A program made the position numbers and the translations under genes. This document shows, piece by piece, positions 7,150 to 14,688 of a DNA stretch of 64,000 bases. Position 1 is the first letter of the stretch; every line of letters starts with the position of its first letter. Source of the DNA: Clostridioides difficile_D (GTDB lineage: Bacteria; Bacillota; Clostridia; Peptostreptococcales; Peptostreptococcaceae); NCBI GenBank assembly GCA_945861085.1, contig OX244046.1, forward strand, positions 1,674,001 through 1,738,000. The letters run 5' to 3'. The notes under the pieces are model-generated. The model had not been told where the DNA came from, did not search any database, and was given only the letters and a program-made list of their open reading frames with translations.

Positions 7150-7512
7150 ATGTTTAAAGTAGAAAGGTATTTTAGTGGCTCAGTAGTGGACAACCTTATT
7201 GAAGATGACCTTACATGTAGAAACTACTTAGCATTATATTGTTGCTTGTTGGGAATCACAAAAAATGGAAAAAAGGTATATCCTAAGCCAGAAAAAATGT
7301 TAGCTGAGTTTGGAGTAAAGAAGGACAGAAAAATAAAAAAAGAGTTACCAGTAAGAATTAGAAATGTTAATACAGGGGAAGTAAAAGAATTTGAGTCTAT
7401 AGATGGTGCAGCCTGTTTTTTAAGGTTAAAATATCAAGCAGTTTATCAAGCTATTAAAAAGAAAAGTAAAACTAGAAGTGGCTGGAAAGTTGAATACATT
7501 GAGGAGGAATAA
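7150..7512 (+). CDS. Phage protein with NUMOD1-like DNA-binding repeat
   Basis: The 120-residue protein has an unrecognised N-terminal half. Residues about 70-117 (VRIRNVNTGEVKEFESIDGAACFL to SGWKVEYI) resemble the modular NUMOD1/IENR DNA-binding repeat seen in homing-endonuclease tails. No GIY-YIG or HNH nuclease core is present here, so it may be a captured targeting module or a regulatory DNA-binding protein. It overlaps the next gene by one base. Confidence 0.5.
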   Translation: MFKVERYFSGSVVDNLIEDDLTCRNYLALYCCLLGITKNGKKVYPKPEKMLAEFGVKKDRKIKKELPVRIRNVNTGEVKEFESIDGAACFLRLKYQAVYQAIKKKSKTRSGWKVEYIEEE

Positions 7513-7646
7513 TGGAAGTTTCAAGGACAGAATATACAATTAAAAGAGCAAAAGAGTTATATGACACTGGAGAAGATATATTTACTGCAATAGACAAAGC
7601 TAGAGAAGAATATGAGGAGATGTTGAGAAATGAATATTTTAACTAG
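7512..7646 (+). CDS. Small phage protein, unrecognised
   Basis: The 44-residue acidic helical protein has a GAGGAGG ribosome site inside the previous gene. It overlaps its upstream neighbour by one base and its downstream neighbour by 17 bases. No domain is recognised. The tight packing supports real translation. Confidence 0.5.
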   Translation: MEVSRTEYTIKRAKELYDTGEDIFTAIDKAREEYEEMLRNEYFN

Positions 7647-7749
7647 TATTGTGCTCATAATAAGTAGCTTTATAGTTGGAAGAGTTTATGAGTATAGATT
7701 AAATCTAAAAGAGTGTGAAAATTGTTATAACAAATATCATGAAAAATGA
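7630..7749 (+). CDS. Small membrane peptide
   Basis: The 39-residue product has one hydrophobic segment at residues 3-17 (ILTSIVLIISSFIVG), then a charged tail with a CENC pair. The start overlaps the preceding gene and has a GGAG-like site. It may be a single-pass membrane protein of the early operon; its role is unknown. Confidence 0.45.
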   Translation: MNILTSIVLIISSFIVGRVYEYRLNLKECENCYNKYHEK

Positions 7750-7764
7750 GAAAGAAGTGGTTTT

Positions 7765-7893
7765 ATGAATAAAAGAATAATTTGCAATTGGTGTGGCAAA
7801 TTATTTTACATCCCAAAACAGTCTAAAAGAATTTACTGTTGTAAAAGATGTGAGAGAAAGGCTAATAAAAGCAATAGAGAACAGCAAAATTAA
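7765..7893 (+). CDS. Zinc-ribbon micro-protein
   Basis: The 42-residue basic protein has a C-x2-C pair at residues 7-10 and a CC-x2-C group near residues 25-29. The knuckles (CNWCGKLF and YCCKRCE) resemble a small treble-clef or zinc-ribbon fold, so nucleic-acid binding is plausible. No family is assigned. It lies in a row of small early genes. Confidence 0.5.
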   Translation: MNKRIICNWCGKLFYIPKQSKRIYCCKRCERKANKSNREQQN

Positions 7894-7924
7894 TTTTAAA
7901 CAATAAAACTATGGGGGAATAGCA

Positions 7925-8122
7925 ATGAATAAGTTTCAAAAAGCAGTTTCTCAAATGGTGAAGCAAGAGGAAAAAGAAAACTTGTGGCAAGGATATGAAA
8001 ATTGTAGAGTAGGTAGAAGTATACCAAGTTCAATAAGAAGATATGTAAAAGGATTTGAAAAGTTTGGATATAGTGTACATGAGGTTTATGAATTTATAAA
8101 TGATATTAATAAGTATGAGTAA
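7925..8122 (+). CDS. Phage hypothetical protein
   Basis: The 65-residue protein starts at an ATG after GGGGGAATAGC. It has a charged helical N-terminus and a compact C-terminus (SSIRRYVKGFEKFGYSVHEVYEFIND). No domain is recognised. It is followed 26 bases later by the DUF1064 nuclease-like gene on the same strand. Confidence 0.5.
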   Translation: MNKFQKAVSQMVKQEEKENLWQGYENCRVGRSIPSSIRRYVKGFEKFGYSVHEVYEFINDINKYE

Positions 8123-8148
8123 TTTTAAGCGATAAAGGGAGTATTTGA

Positions 8149-8565
8149 TTGAGTAAATACAATAATAAGAAAATTGTAATAGATGGAATTAAATTTGATA
8201 GTAAAGATGAGTCAGAGTATTATTTATATTTAAAAGAAAAAAAGGAAAATGGAGAAATAAAAGATTTTGGACTACAACAAAAATTTGAATTACAACCTAA
8301 ATTTAAAAAAGATGGAAAAAGCTATAGAGCTATTACATATACAGTTGATTTTGCCATATACAAATGGAATGGTGAAGTCGTTTATATAGATGTGAAAGGG
8401 TATAGTACACAGCAGGGTGAACTTAGAAAAAAGCTTTTTGACTATAAATATCAGGACAAAAAATTGATATGGATTGCCAAAAGTAAAAAATATGGAGTAG
8501 ATGGTTGGATAGAATATAGTGAACTTAAGAAAAAGAGAAAAGAAAATAAGAAAAAGGTAGCTTAA
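8149..8565 (+). CDS. DUF1064 family protein, predicted restriction-endonuclease-like fold
   Basis: The 138-residue protein starts at TTG after GGGAG. It matches the DUF1064 pattern: KYNNKKIVIDGIKFDSKDESEYYLYL at the N-terminus, then a TVDFAIYKWNGEVVYIDVKG block at about 66-85 with the D...xVK arrangement of PD-(D/E)XK nucleases. The family is common in Firmicute phage replication modules and may act as a Holliday-junction or similar nuclease (inference). The C-terminus is very Lys-rich. Confidence 0.7.
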   Translation: MSKYNNKKIVIDGIKFDSKDESEYYLYLKEKKENGEIKDFGLQQKFELQPKFKKDGKSYRAITYTVDFAIYKWNGEVVYIDVKGYSTQQGELRKKLFDYKYQDKKLIWIAKSKKYGVDGWIEYSELKKKRKENKKKVA

Positions 8566-8583
8566 ATAAATAGGGGTGATGTT

Positions 8584-9084
8584 ATGGCAAGTAAAGTTAA
8601 AAAGGCGTTTTTTATGGCAACTAAAAAACACCTTGAGAACTACAAACAACTACATATTAATATTGAAAGTCTAAAACTTCAAATAAAAAATCTTAAAGAG
8701 TTCCATTTAGGTGATTTTATGCAAGGTTTAAGCTATGACAGCATTCCCATAAGTAAGACTAATTCAATAAGTAATCAAGTTGAAAATGAGTTAATTAATC
8801 TTGAAGAAAAGATAATAGAAAAACAGATAGAATTATATGAAATGGAAGCACTAAAATATACAATAGATGTATCCATAAGCAATTTAAAACCTATACATAA
8901 ACAAATTATAAGGTATAGGTATATTGAAGGCTTAGAATGGAGTTTAATAGTTGATAAAGTATACCTAGAAGAAAGACAGTTAAGAGAAAGAGCTAATCAA
9001 GCTATTAGTTCAATATCAATAGCCTTGTTTGGCAAGAAAGCACTAATAGAGCAAGAACCATTATTTAAGATGTTAGATTTATAG
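8584..9084 (+). CDS. Late-gene regulator, RinA/ArpU-like (DUF1492 type)
   Basis: The 166-residue protein has a coiled-coil N-terminal half and a C-terminal sigma-70 region-4-like helix-turn-helix (residues about 98-150: LKPIHKQIIRYRYIEGLEWSLIVDKVYLEERQLRERANQAI). Proteins of this layout at the end of the early operon, just before terminase, switch on late transcription in Firmicute phages. It ends at an intrinsic terminator (9081-9110). Its target may be a promoter upstream of the terminase genes. Confidence 0.7.
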   Translation: MASKVKKAFFMATKKHLENYKQLHINIESLKLQIKNLKEFHLGDFMQGLSYDSIPISKTNSISNQVENELINLEEKIIEKQIELYEMEALKYTIDVSISNLKPIHKQIIRYRYIEGLEWSLIVDKVYLEERQLRERANQAISSISIALFGKKALIEQEPLFKMLDL

Positions 9085-9110
9085 GCAGTGAATAGCTGTC
9101 TATTTTTTTT
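9081..9110 (+). terminator. Intrinsic terminator of the early operon
   Basis: An eight-pair stem (9081-9088 with 9096-9103, one G-T pair) is followed by a run of eight T. It directly follows the late regulator. Confidence 0.7.
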
Positions 9111-9132
9111 ACTAAAAAAAGGAAAAAAGGTA

Positions 9133-9161
9133 TTGATTATATCGGTACGACGTGATATACT
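9133..9161 (+). promoter_or_regulatory. Promoter of AbrB cassette 1, with CG-rich spacer
   Basis: TTGATT at 9133-9138, exactly 17 bases, then TATACT at 9156-9161. The spacer contains an unusually CG-rich core with ACGACGT and GGTAC motifs. The other two cassettes have CG-rich palindromes at the same place between -35 and -10, so this is probably an operator for the AbrB-like protein of the cassette. Confidence 0.65.
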
Positions 9162-9187
9162 ATAAATATAGAAAGGAGGTGAAAGAA

Positions 9188-9298
9188 GTGGTCAAAAAAA
9201 TAAAAGAGTTCGGCAAAGTTGTCAAAGCCCTTACCGAACTTGCTCTTGAAATAGGTACACTAATAGCCGTTATAAAAATGGTATTAGATAGCCTATAA
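9188..9298 (+). CDS. AbrB cassette 1: amphipathic micropeptide
   Basis: The 36-residue product starts at GTG after a strong GAAAGGAGGTGA site. It has a Lys-rich N-terminus (MVKKIKEFGKVVK) and a hydrophobic helix (residues 20-36). It comes first in a three-gene cassette also found, with diverged sequence, at 40008-40136 and 40752-40880. Size, strong ribosome site and own promoter are toxin- or signal-peptide-like, but no toxicity can be read from the sequence. A stem-loop follows at once. Confidence 0.6.
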   Translation: MVKKIKEFGKVVKALTELALEIGTLIAVIKMVLDSL

Positions 9299-9304
9299 GA
9301 CTTT

Positions 9305-9331
9305 AGAAGGGGAGTCAGCACCTTCCCTTCT
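9305..9331 (+). other. Stem-loop after micropeptide 1
   Basis: A seven-base stem AGAAGGG/CCCTTCT encloses a 13-base loop. It sits between the first and second cassette genes, exactly as in cassettes 2 (39972-39999) and 3 (40716-40742). There is no long T-run, so it may attenuate or stabilise rather than terminate. Confidence 0.5.
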
Positions 9332-9347
9332 AATTAAATAATAATAC

Positions 9348-9479
9348 ATGACCACTCAAAATACAATGGGAAAATATAAGGAATTAATTACAGAGTTAGG
9401 GAAATTAAGTTTTGGTATAGTTAAATTAATTGGTGCAATAGCATTATTAATATTTGCTATAAAATATTTATTTTCCTAG
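9348..9479 (+). CDS. AbrB cassette 1: small membrane protein
   Basis: The 43-residue product has one membrane segment (about residues 24-41, GIVKLIGAIALLIFAIKYLF) after an amphipathic stretch. The ATG has no clear ribosome site; a second ATG at codon 7 is possible. It holds the middle position of the cassette, where cassettes 2 and 3 carry 55-residue two-segment membrane proteins, so this copy is shorter or diverged. Confidence 0.5.
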   Translation: MTTQNTMGKYKELITELGKLSFGIVKLIGAIALLIFAIKYLFS

Positions 9480-9493
9480 AGGGAGAGAAAGAA

Positions 9494-9670
9494 ATGGAGA
9501 AAAGAATATTGAAAGTACTCTTATCAAAAAGTGGCTCGGGTTCACTAAGTCCTAAAATAAGTCTACCAGCCACATGGATTAAAGAAATGAATATCACACA
9601 AGAAGAAAGAGAAGTTGAAGTTTATTTTGAAAACAATGAAATTAGGATTAAAAAGAAGGACCTAGATTAA
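9494..9670 (+). CDS. AbrB cassette 1: AbrB/MazE-like DNA-binding protein
   Basis: The 58-residue product has a GAGGGAGAG ribosome site. It has the swapped-hairpin AbrB/MazE pattern: an N-terminal strand, KSGSGSLSPKISLP, a short helix (ATWIKEMNI), then a strand with EVEVYFENNEIRIKKK. It is closely similar to the 58-residue proteins at 39587 and 40330. AbrB/MazE domains repress their own promoter or act as antitoxins; here the likely target is the CG-rich spacer at 9139-9155. A strong terminator overlaps the stop. Confidence 0.75.
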   Translation: MEKRILKVLLSKSGSGSLSPKISLPATWIKEMNITQEEREVEVYFENNEIRIKKKDLD

Positions 9671-9685
9671 ATTCTAGGTCTTTTT
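9659..9685 (+). terminator. Intrinsic terminator of AbrB cassette 1
   Basis: A perfect eight-base stem GACCTAGA/TCTAGGTC with a six-base loop is followed by TTTTT. It ends the cassette and isolates the next non-coding interval. Confidence 0.85.
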
Positions 9686-9779
9686 ATTGCCGTTTTTCTG
9701 CCGATTTTACAATTTAAAATGTGAGATAATAGTATTGTGGAAATGAATATTTCTCTCTCAAAACTAAATATATATGTGG

Positions 9780-9803
9780 GCTAGGTAAAGGGATTCACCT
9801 AGC
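9780..9803 (+). other. Perfect 7-bp hairpin in the non-coding interval
   Basis: GCTAGGT (9780-9786) pairs with ACCTAGC (9797-9803). It lies immediately 5' of tRNA-like element A. It belongs to the structured, terminator-bounded region 9700-10068, which has no credible reading frame. Confidence 0.5.
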
Positions 9804-9809
9804 TTATAT

Positions 9810-9863
9810 GAACAGACTAGGCAGGGCATGAGGATGCTGTAAGTTCAATTCTTACTATGTTCA
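9810..9863 (+). ncRNA. tRNA-like element A (short, degenerate)
   Basis: Positions 9839-9855 form a T-arm: five-base stem GTAAG/CTTAC with the seven-base loop TTCAATT. The seven bases after it (9856-9862) pair with GAACAGA at 9810-9816 in six of seven positions, giving an acceptor-like stem. Only about 22 bases separate acceptor and T-arm, enough for one small arm (GCAT/ATGC), so a normal tRNA is not formed. It may be a tRNA remnant or a tRNA mimic in a phage RNA. Confidence 0.4.
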
Positions 9864-9914
9864 AACTTATTAATACACTATATGTAGATATGTTGGATTA
9901 AATCCGAATTTGAT

Positions 9915-10001
9915 TCAAGTGTCTAAAAGAGTGGGGCTTGGTAACCTCACTCAATTTGCAAGGACTGGTGTGTAATCTTAGGTTCGATTCCTAAAACTTG
10001 C
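9915..10001 (+). ncRNA. tRNA-like element B
   Basis: A textbook T-arm is present at 9978-9994: stem TTAGG/CCTAA, loop TTCGATT, giving the GGTTCGATTCC consensus. Upstream is an eight-base D-arm-like stem (9929-9936 with 9945-9952) with loop CTTGGTAA containing the conserved GG. The acceptor pairs in five central positions only, and no good seven-base anticodon loop is visible. About 87 bases long, it is tRNA-like but not a clean tRNA gene. Confidence 0.45.
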
Positions 10002-10030
10002 TCCCTTAAATATAATATGTATCCCCTAAG

Positions 10031-10068
10031 AATAAGACTTTAGATTAAATTTAAAGTCTTATTTTTTT
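10031..10068 (+). terminator. Strong intrinsic terminator before terminase
   Basis: A 12-base stem (10031-10042 with 10052-10063) is followed by a T-rich tract. Together with the terminator at 9659-9685 it brackets the tRNA-like region as its own transcription unit. Confidence 0.8.
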
Positions 10069-10097
10069 ATTTATAAAGCAAATAAAGAGGTGGTGGT

Positions 10098-10538
10098 ATG
10101 GCAGATTTGACTGAAAAACAAAAAAGGTTCTGTGATTATTATATTGAAACTGGTAATGCAACAGAAGCATACAAGAAAGCATACAAAAATAACAATCAAA
10201 GAACATCAGAAAGCAATGGAAGTAGACTGCTGAGTAATGATAAGGTAAAAAATTACATTGATGAAAGATTAAAACAAATTGAATCAAAGAGGATAGCAGA
10301 TGCAAAAGAAGTTATGGAGTATTTAACAAAGATACTAAGAAATCAAGAGCAAGAAGAAGTTGTAATAGTATCAGAAAATGGTCCTGAAATAATAAAAAAA
10401 GATGTAAGTATAAAAGATAGAAATAAGGCAGCTGAATTATTGGGTAAAAGGTATGCTTTATGGACTGAGAAGGTTGATTTAGATGGAAATGTTGGTGTAA
10501 CTATAATTGATGATGTAGGTAATTTAAATGATGGATAG
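10098..10538 (+). CDS. terS: Terminase small subunit
   Basis: The 146-residue protein begins with the terminase_2 pattern LTEKQKRFCDYYIETGNATEAYKKAY, a helix-turn-helix that recognises the packaging site. A central helix (RIADAKEVMEYLTKILRNQEQEE) and a variable C-terminus follow. The ATG lies behind AGAGGTGG. It overlaps terL by 11 bases, as is common in Firmicute phages of the PBSX/SPP1-like group. Confidence 0.9.
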   Translation: MADLTEKQKRFCDYYIETGNATEAYKKAYKNNNQRTSESNGSRLLSNDKVKNYIDERLKQIESKRIADAKEVMEYLTKILRNQEQEEVVIVSENGPEIIKKDVSIKDRNKAAELLGKRYALWTEKVDLDGNVGVTIIDDVGNLNDG

Positions 10539-11793
10539 AAAAATATCTGAAATAATAAATAAGAATTTTTATGACTTTTGGAAAGTAAGTAATAGTAACA
10601 AATACCTATATCATGTATTAAAAGGTGGAAGAGCTTCAGCTAAGTCAACTCATATAGCCTTTTGGTTAACTATGGCTATGGTCAAATATCCAGTAAATAC
10701 TGTCTGTTTTAGGAAAGTTGGTAATACAATAATGGATAGTATGTATGAGCAATTGAAAGAAACTATAGAGATATTTGGTTTAACCCATTTATTTCAATTT
10801 AAAAAATCCCCAATGGAAATTATTTTTATTCCAAGAGGAAATAAGTTTATATTTAGAGGGCTTGATGACCCACAAAAGATAAAATCTATAAAATCAGCTA
10901 AGTATCCAATTGCTTTTGCATGGTTTGAAGAGGTTGCAGAAATAAAAACAGAGGATGAGTTATCTATGGTAATTAATTCAGTGTTACGTGGAGAATTACC
11001 AGACAAATTGAATTATAAAATATTCTTATCATATAATCCTCCAAAAAGAAAACAATCATGGGTTAATAAGAAATTTGAAACACATACATTACCTAAAAAT
11101 ACATATGTTCATCACAGTATTTATTTAGATAATCCTCATATATCAAAGGCTTTTATTGAAGAAGCTAATGAAATTAAAATAAGAAATGAGTTTAAATATA
11201 GATGGGAGTACTTAGGAGAGCCAATTGGTTCTGGAGTAGTCCCTTTTTCCAATTTAGAGTTTAAAACAATCACAAATGAAGAAATATTCCATTTTGACAA
11301 CATAAGGCAAGGTAATGACTTTGGATATGCAACAGATCCTATGGCATTTGTAAGACTGCATTATGACAAAAAGAAAAGAATTATATATTTTATAGATGAA
11401 ATATTTGGGGTGAAAATGTCTATAAGAGAATTAGCTTCTAAGATTAAATCAAAAGGATATGATGACTTTAGTGTTATTTGTGATAGTGCAGAACCAAGAA
11501 GTATTGCAGAGCTTAGAGAATATGGAATAAAAGCATTGAAGGCTAAAAAAGGACCTGGTTCAATCGAATTTGGAGAGAACTGGCTGGATGATTTACAAGC
11601 AATAGTAATAGACCCAAACAGAACTCCAAATATAGCTAGAGAATTTGAAAATATAGATTACCAAACAGATAAGGATGGAAATGTAAGAGCTAAGTTAGAA
11701 GATAAAGACAATCATTCAATTGATGCAACAAGATATGCATTAGAGTTAGATATGAAAACACATGGAAGAGAAAGAAAATATAACAGTAGATAG
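10528..11793 (+). CDS. terL: Terminase large subunit
   Basis: The 421-residue protein is the packaging motor and nuclease. A Walker A variant GGRASAKST lies at residues 33-41 and the Walker B plus catalytic Glu (FAWFEEVAE) near 135. The C-terminal RNase H-like nuclease has its first Asp in RQGNDFGYATDPMAF near 265 and later VICDSAEPRSI and DATRYALE. It is a PBSX-family TerL of normal length. It forms a complex with TerS and the portal encoded just downstream. Confidence 0.95.
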   Translation: MMDRKISEIINKNFYDFWKVSNSNKYLYHVLKGGRASAKSTHIAFWLTMAMVKYPVNTVCFRKVGNTIMDSMYEQLKETIEIFGLTHLFQFKKSPMEIIFIPRGNKFIFRGLDDPQKIKSIKSAKYPIAFAWFEEVAEIKTEDELSMVINSVLRGELPDKLNYKIFLSYNPPKRKQSWVNKKFETHTLPKNTYVHHSIYLDNPHISKAFIEEANEIKIRNEFKYRWEYLGEPIGSGVVPFSNLEFKTITNEEIFHFDNIRQGNDFGYATDPMAFVRLHYDKKKRIIYFIDEIFGVKMSIRELASKIKSKGYDDFSVICDSAEPRSIAELREYGIKALKAKKGPGSIEFGENWLDDLQAIVIDPNRTPNIAREFENIDYQTDKDGNVRAKLEDKDNHSIDATRYALELDMKTHGRERKYNSR

Positions 11794-11803
11794 GGGGTGT
11801 AAC

Positions 11804-13285
11804 ATGTTAGATTTGATAGATATAATTCAGATGGAACTTACAGGCTTATATGGTCAAGAAGTAATAAGAGAAATGGGTGAAATTATAAGGCTGTATGATA
11901 AGTATGAAGGTACAGGACAACATTGGATAGAAGAGGAACAAGATTATAAACAAACAAGGAAGAAAACAAATTATATTAAAAAGCTGATTAAAGAAGAAGC
12001 TAGATTTTTATTTGGTAAGACACCAATATTTACAATAAAACCAGAGAATGATTTAGATAAAGATAAGGCAGAAGAAATAAACCAGTGTATTAATAAGATT
12101 CTAAAGAAAAATTTGTTTTCAGATAAACTAATTAAAGCGGCTAGAGATTGTTTTATTGGTAAAAGAATAGCTATAAAGCTACATGCAGATAAAGAAAGTA
12201 AGAGTTTAAAGATAATGTTTGTACCAAGTTTAGAGTTTATATATGAACCATTTGATAACCAATTTGATGAGCTCAAGAAAATCGTATTTTTCCATCAAAC
12301 AAATCAAGAAGTTGAAAAAGATAAACAGAGAATTTGGAAACAAAAATATGAAATGGTTAATGGTAAATGTATATTAAGTGAAGGTATTTATAATGGTTAT
12401 GGGTTATGTATAGAAGAAATAGTGAGTGATACAGATTTAAAACTTAGTGGAATACCTTGTTATGTAATTCTTAATGATGGTTTGCTTGGTGATTTAAAGG
12501 GTGAGAGTGACATAGAAGAGATATTTGATAATCAGATGGCTTATAATAAACTTGCTTCTGAAGATATAGATACTCTTAAAAAGGGTATGAATCGCATCAT
12601 ATATGGTGTTGATGTTGAGGAAGAATCAAGTAAACATTTTAAAATAAAGCCAGGTGCTTATTGGGATGTAGAAACTTCTCAAACTGCTGACCAAAAACAA
12701 GCACAGATTAATACAATTCCAACTGACTTTGGATATGATACTAGAATAGAAAACTCACTTAATAGAATTAAATCAGATATGCATGAAGTACTAAATATAC
12801 CACTTATAAATAATCAGGACCTTAAAGGTATGATGACATCAGGTAAATCAATGAAAGCTTTGTATTGGCAATTAATAACTAGATGTGAGGAAAAAATGAA
12901 ATCATGGGGTCCAGCTCTTGAATGGTTGATACAAGCCATGATAGAGATGATAGAAGTATATAATATAGTAAAAATACCTATATTGGATAAGGATTCTTAT
13001 GAAGTAATTGTTGAAAATCAATACCCATTACAAGAAGATGAAGACTCAGAAAAATTACTTGATATTCAACAAGTAAATGCTCAAGCAATGTCTAGGAAGA
13101 CTTTCATTAAGAAGTGGAATAATAGTAATGATGATATAGCAGATGAAGAACTGCAACAAATATCAATTGAAAGACAAATATTAGAAGAAAGTTTTAATTT
13201 GGAAGAAGAATCAGAAGCTATAGATACAGAAGAATCAGACGAAGTAACTAATGAAAAAGAATCAAAAGAAGTAGTTGATGAATAA
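11804..13285 (+). CDS. Portal protein, SPP1 gp6-like
   Basis: The 493-residue product has start ATG 11804 chosen for the TAGGGGGTG site; an upstream in-frame ATG overlaps terL. SPP1 gp6-type portal features include KKTNYIKKLIKEEARFLFGKTP near the N-terminus, the FIYEPFDN wing, DIEEIFDNQMAYNKLASEDIDTLKKG in the stem region and a Glu-rich C-terminal tail. The portal forms the dodecameric vertex through which TerL pumps DNA. It overlaps the MuF gene by one base. Confidence 0.9.
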   Translation: MLDLIDIIQMELTGLYGQEVIREMGEIIRLYDKYEGTGQHWIEEEQDYKQTRKKTNYIKKLIKEEARFLFGKTPIFTIKPENDLDKDKAEEINQCINKILKKNLFSDKLIKAARDCFIGKRIAIKLHADKESKSLKIMFVPSLEFIYEPFDNQFDELKKIVFFHQTNQEVEKDKQRIWKQKYEMVNGKCILSEGIYNGYGLCIEEIVSDTDLKLSGIPCYVILNDGLLGDLKGESDIEEIFDNQMAYNKLASEDIDTLKKGMNRIIYGVDVEEESSKHFKIKPGAYWDVETSQTADQKQAQINTIPTDFGYDTRIENSLNRIKSDMHEVLNIPLINNQDLKGMMTSGKSMKALYWQLITRCEEKMKSWGPALEWLIQAMIEMIEVYNIVKIPILDKDSYEVIVENQYPLQEDEDSEKLLDIQQVNAQAMSRKTFIKKWNNSNDDIADEELQQISIERQILEESFNLEEESEAIDTEESDEVTNEKESKEVVDE

Positions 13286-14688
13286 TGGTTAATAAGTTTA
13301 ATAAGGCTATGAAGAATGCTGAAAGAGCTAGAGACATATCATCAAATAGAACTACTAAAAAGATAAGAAAGTTATACAAAGATATAGCTAATAAATATGC
13401 AAAAAAATTAAATAAAGTTAACTCTAATACATTGTCTGAACAATACTTAAGAGAAAGTATAATTTATTTAAATAAGGAATATGACAGGCTAGGAAAGAAG
13501 CTAAAAAAAGAGATTGAAAGTGAAATATCAAAAGTAATAAAAACTACTACAGATGAACAATTAAGCTTTTTCAATAACATATGTGATAACTATTCAGTTA
13601 ATTTAAAGCCACAATTTACTGATATGTTTAGTAAAGTTCATGAAGATGTACTAAGACAAGTTATATCTGGTAGTATGTATAAAGATAAACTTAAATTAAG
13701 TGATAGAATTTGGAGTAATATAGATAAAACTAAGAAGGATTTAGACTACATTGTAAGTAGAGGATTAGCAGAAAAAAGAGGTAGTTATGATATAGCAAAA
13801 GATTTAGAAAAGTATGTTAATCCAAAGGTAAAGAAAGATTATGATTGGTCAAAGGTATACCCTAAAAGTAATAAAAAAATAGATTTTAATGCCTATAGAC
13901 TAGCATCTACATATATAACTCATGCATATCAAAAGACAGCTAAAGAAAGTTGTAGGAAGAATCCATTTGTTAAAGGGATTAAATGGATGTCATCACATCA
14001 TCCTAGGATATGTAAGGTTTGTGCAGATAGAAATGGAAAAACATATATTCCAGAAGAATTACCATTAGAACATCCTTTAGGAAAGTGTACTTTTGAATAT
14101 GATATTCCAATGAGTATGGAGGACATAGGTAAAGAGTTAAGAAGCTGGATAGATGGAGAAGAAAATTCTAAACTTGCTGAATGGTTTGATGAATATGGAT
14201 TAGAGTTTGCAGGAATAGATAATAAAAAGTATAATAGTAATAAGAAGAATAATTCTAGTTCTAGGTCAAGTGGAGCTATAAGTAGAAAACTACTTGATGA
14301 AGATGCAGTTTATTTTAGAAAAGAAAAGCATGCTGAGTTGTATTATGAGGAGATAAGAAAAAGAACTTCTGATATATCTACTATAGCAAAAAATACAGGT
14401 TATAGTGAAAAGGTAATAGAAAATATAAAAAATCATGTTTTTATGAATAAGTATAACTTAGATAATGGATATAAAAGATTTGACCCCAGTTATGATATGG
14501 CTTTATCATGGCAGAGATTGATAGATGGCAAGAACATAAAGGAAAGTGATTTAATTCTTTTAAAACATGAAAGACTGGAAAAGTTTATTATGGATAGATA
14601 TGGATACAATTATAAAGAAGCTCATAATATAGTTGTTAGAAAATATAATTATGATAAGAGTTTAAAAAAGGAGGGATTAATTTGGTAG
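13285..14688 (+). CDS. MuF minor head protein with probable C-terminal polymorphic toxin domain
   Basis: Of 467 residues, residues about 1-290 form a normal SPP1 gp7/Mu gpF head protein with the signature SSHHPRICKVCADRNGKTY and HPLGKC near 235-270. An Asn/Ser-rich linker (about 315-335) then joins a separate domain (340-467; HAELYYEEIRKRTSDISTIA, FDPSYDMALSWQRLIDG, LLKHERLEKFIM, YKEAHNIVVRKY). Head proteins of this kind are usually shorter. The design matches MuF polymorphic toxins known from temperate phages. The enzymatic type is not recognised; the conserved-looking His/Glu pairs suggest a nuclease-like site. Confidence 0.75.
   Translation: MVNKFNKAMKNAERARDISSNRTTKKIRKLYKDIANKYAKKLNKVNSNTLSEQYLRESIIYLNKEYDRLGKKLKKEIESEISKVIKTTTDEQLSFFNNICDNYSVNLKPQFTDMFSKVHEDVLRQVISGSMYKDKLKLSDRIWSNIDKTKKDLDYIVSRGLAEKRGSYDIAKDLEKYVNPKVKKDYDWSKVYPKSNKKIDFNAYRLASTYITHAYQKTAKESCRKNPFVKGIKWMSSHHPRICKVCADRNGKTYIPEELPLEHPLGKCTFEYDIPMSMEDIGKELRSWIDGEENSKLAEWFDEYGLEFAGIDNKKYNSNKKNNSSSRSSGAISRKLLDEDAVYFRKEKHAELYYEEIRKRTSDISTIAKNTGYSEKVIENIKNHVFMNKYNLDNGYKRFDPSYDMALSWQRLIDGKNIKESDLILLKHERLEKFIMDRYGYNYKEAHNIVVRKYNYDKSLKKEGLIW

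Noticed and set aside
9810..10001. Annotation as two functional phage tRNA genes
   Set aside because: T-arms are good but anticodon arms and full acceptor stems are missing; they were kept only as tRNA-like elements.
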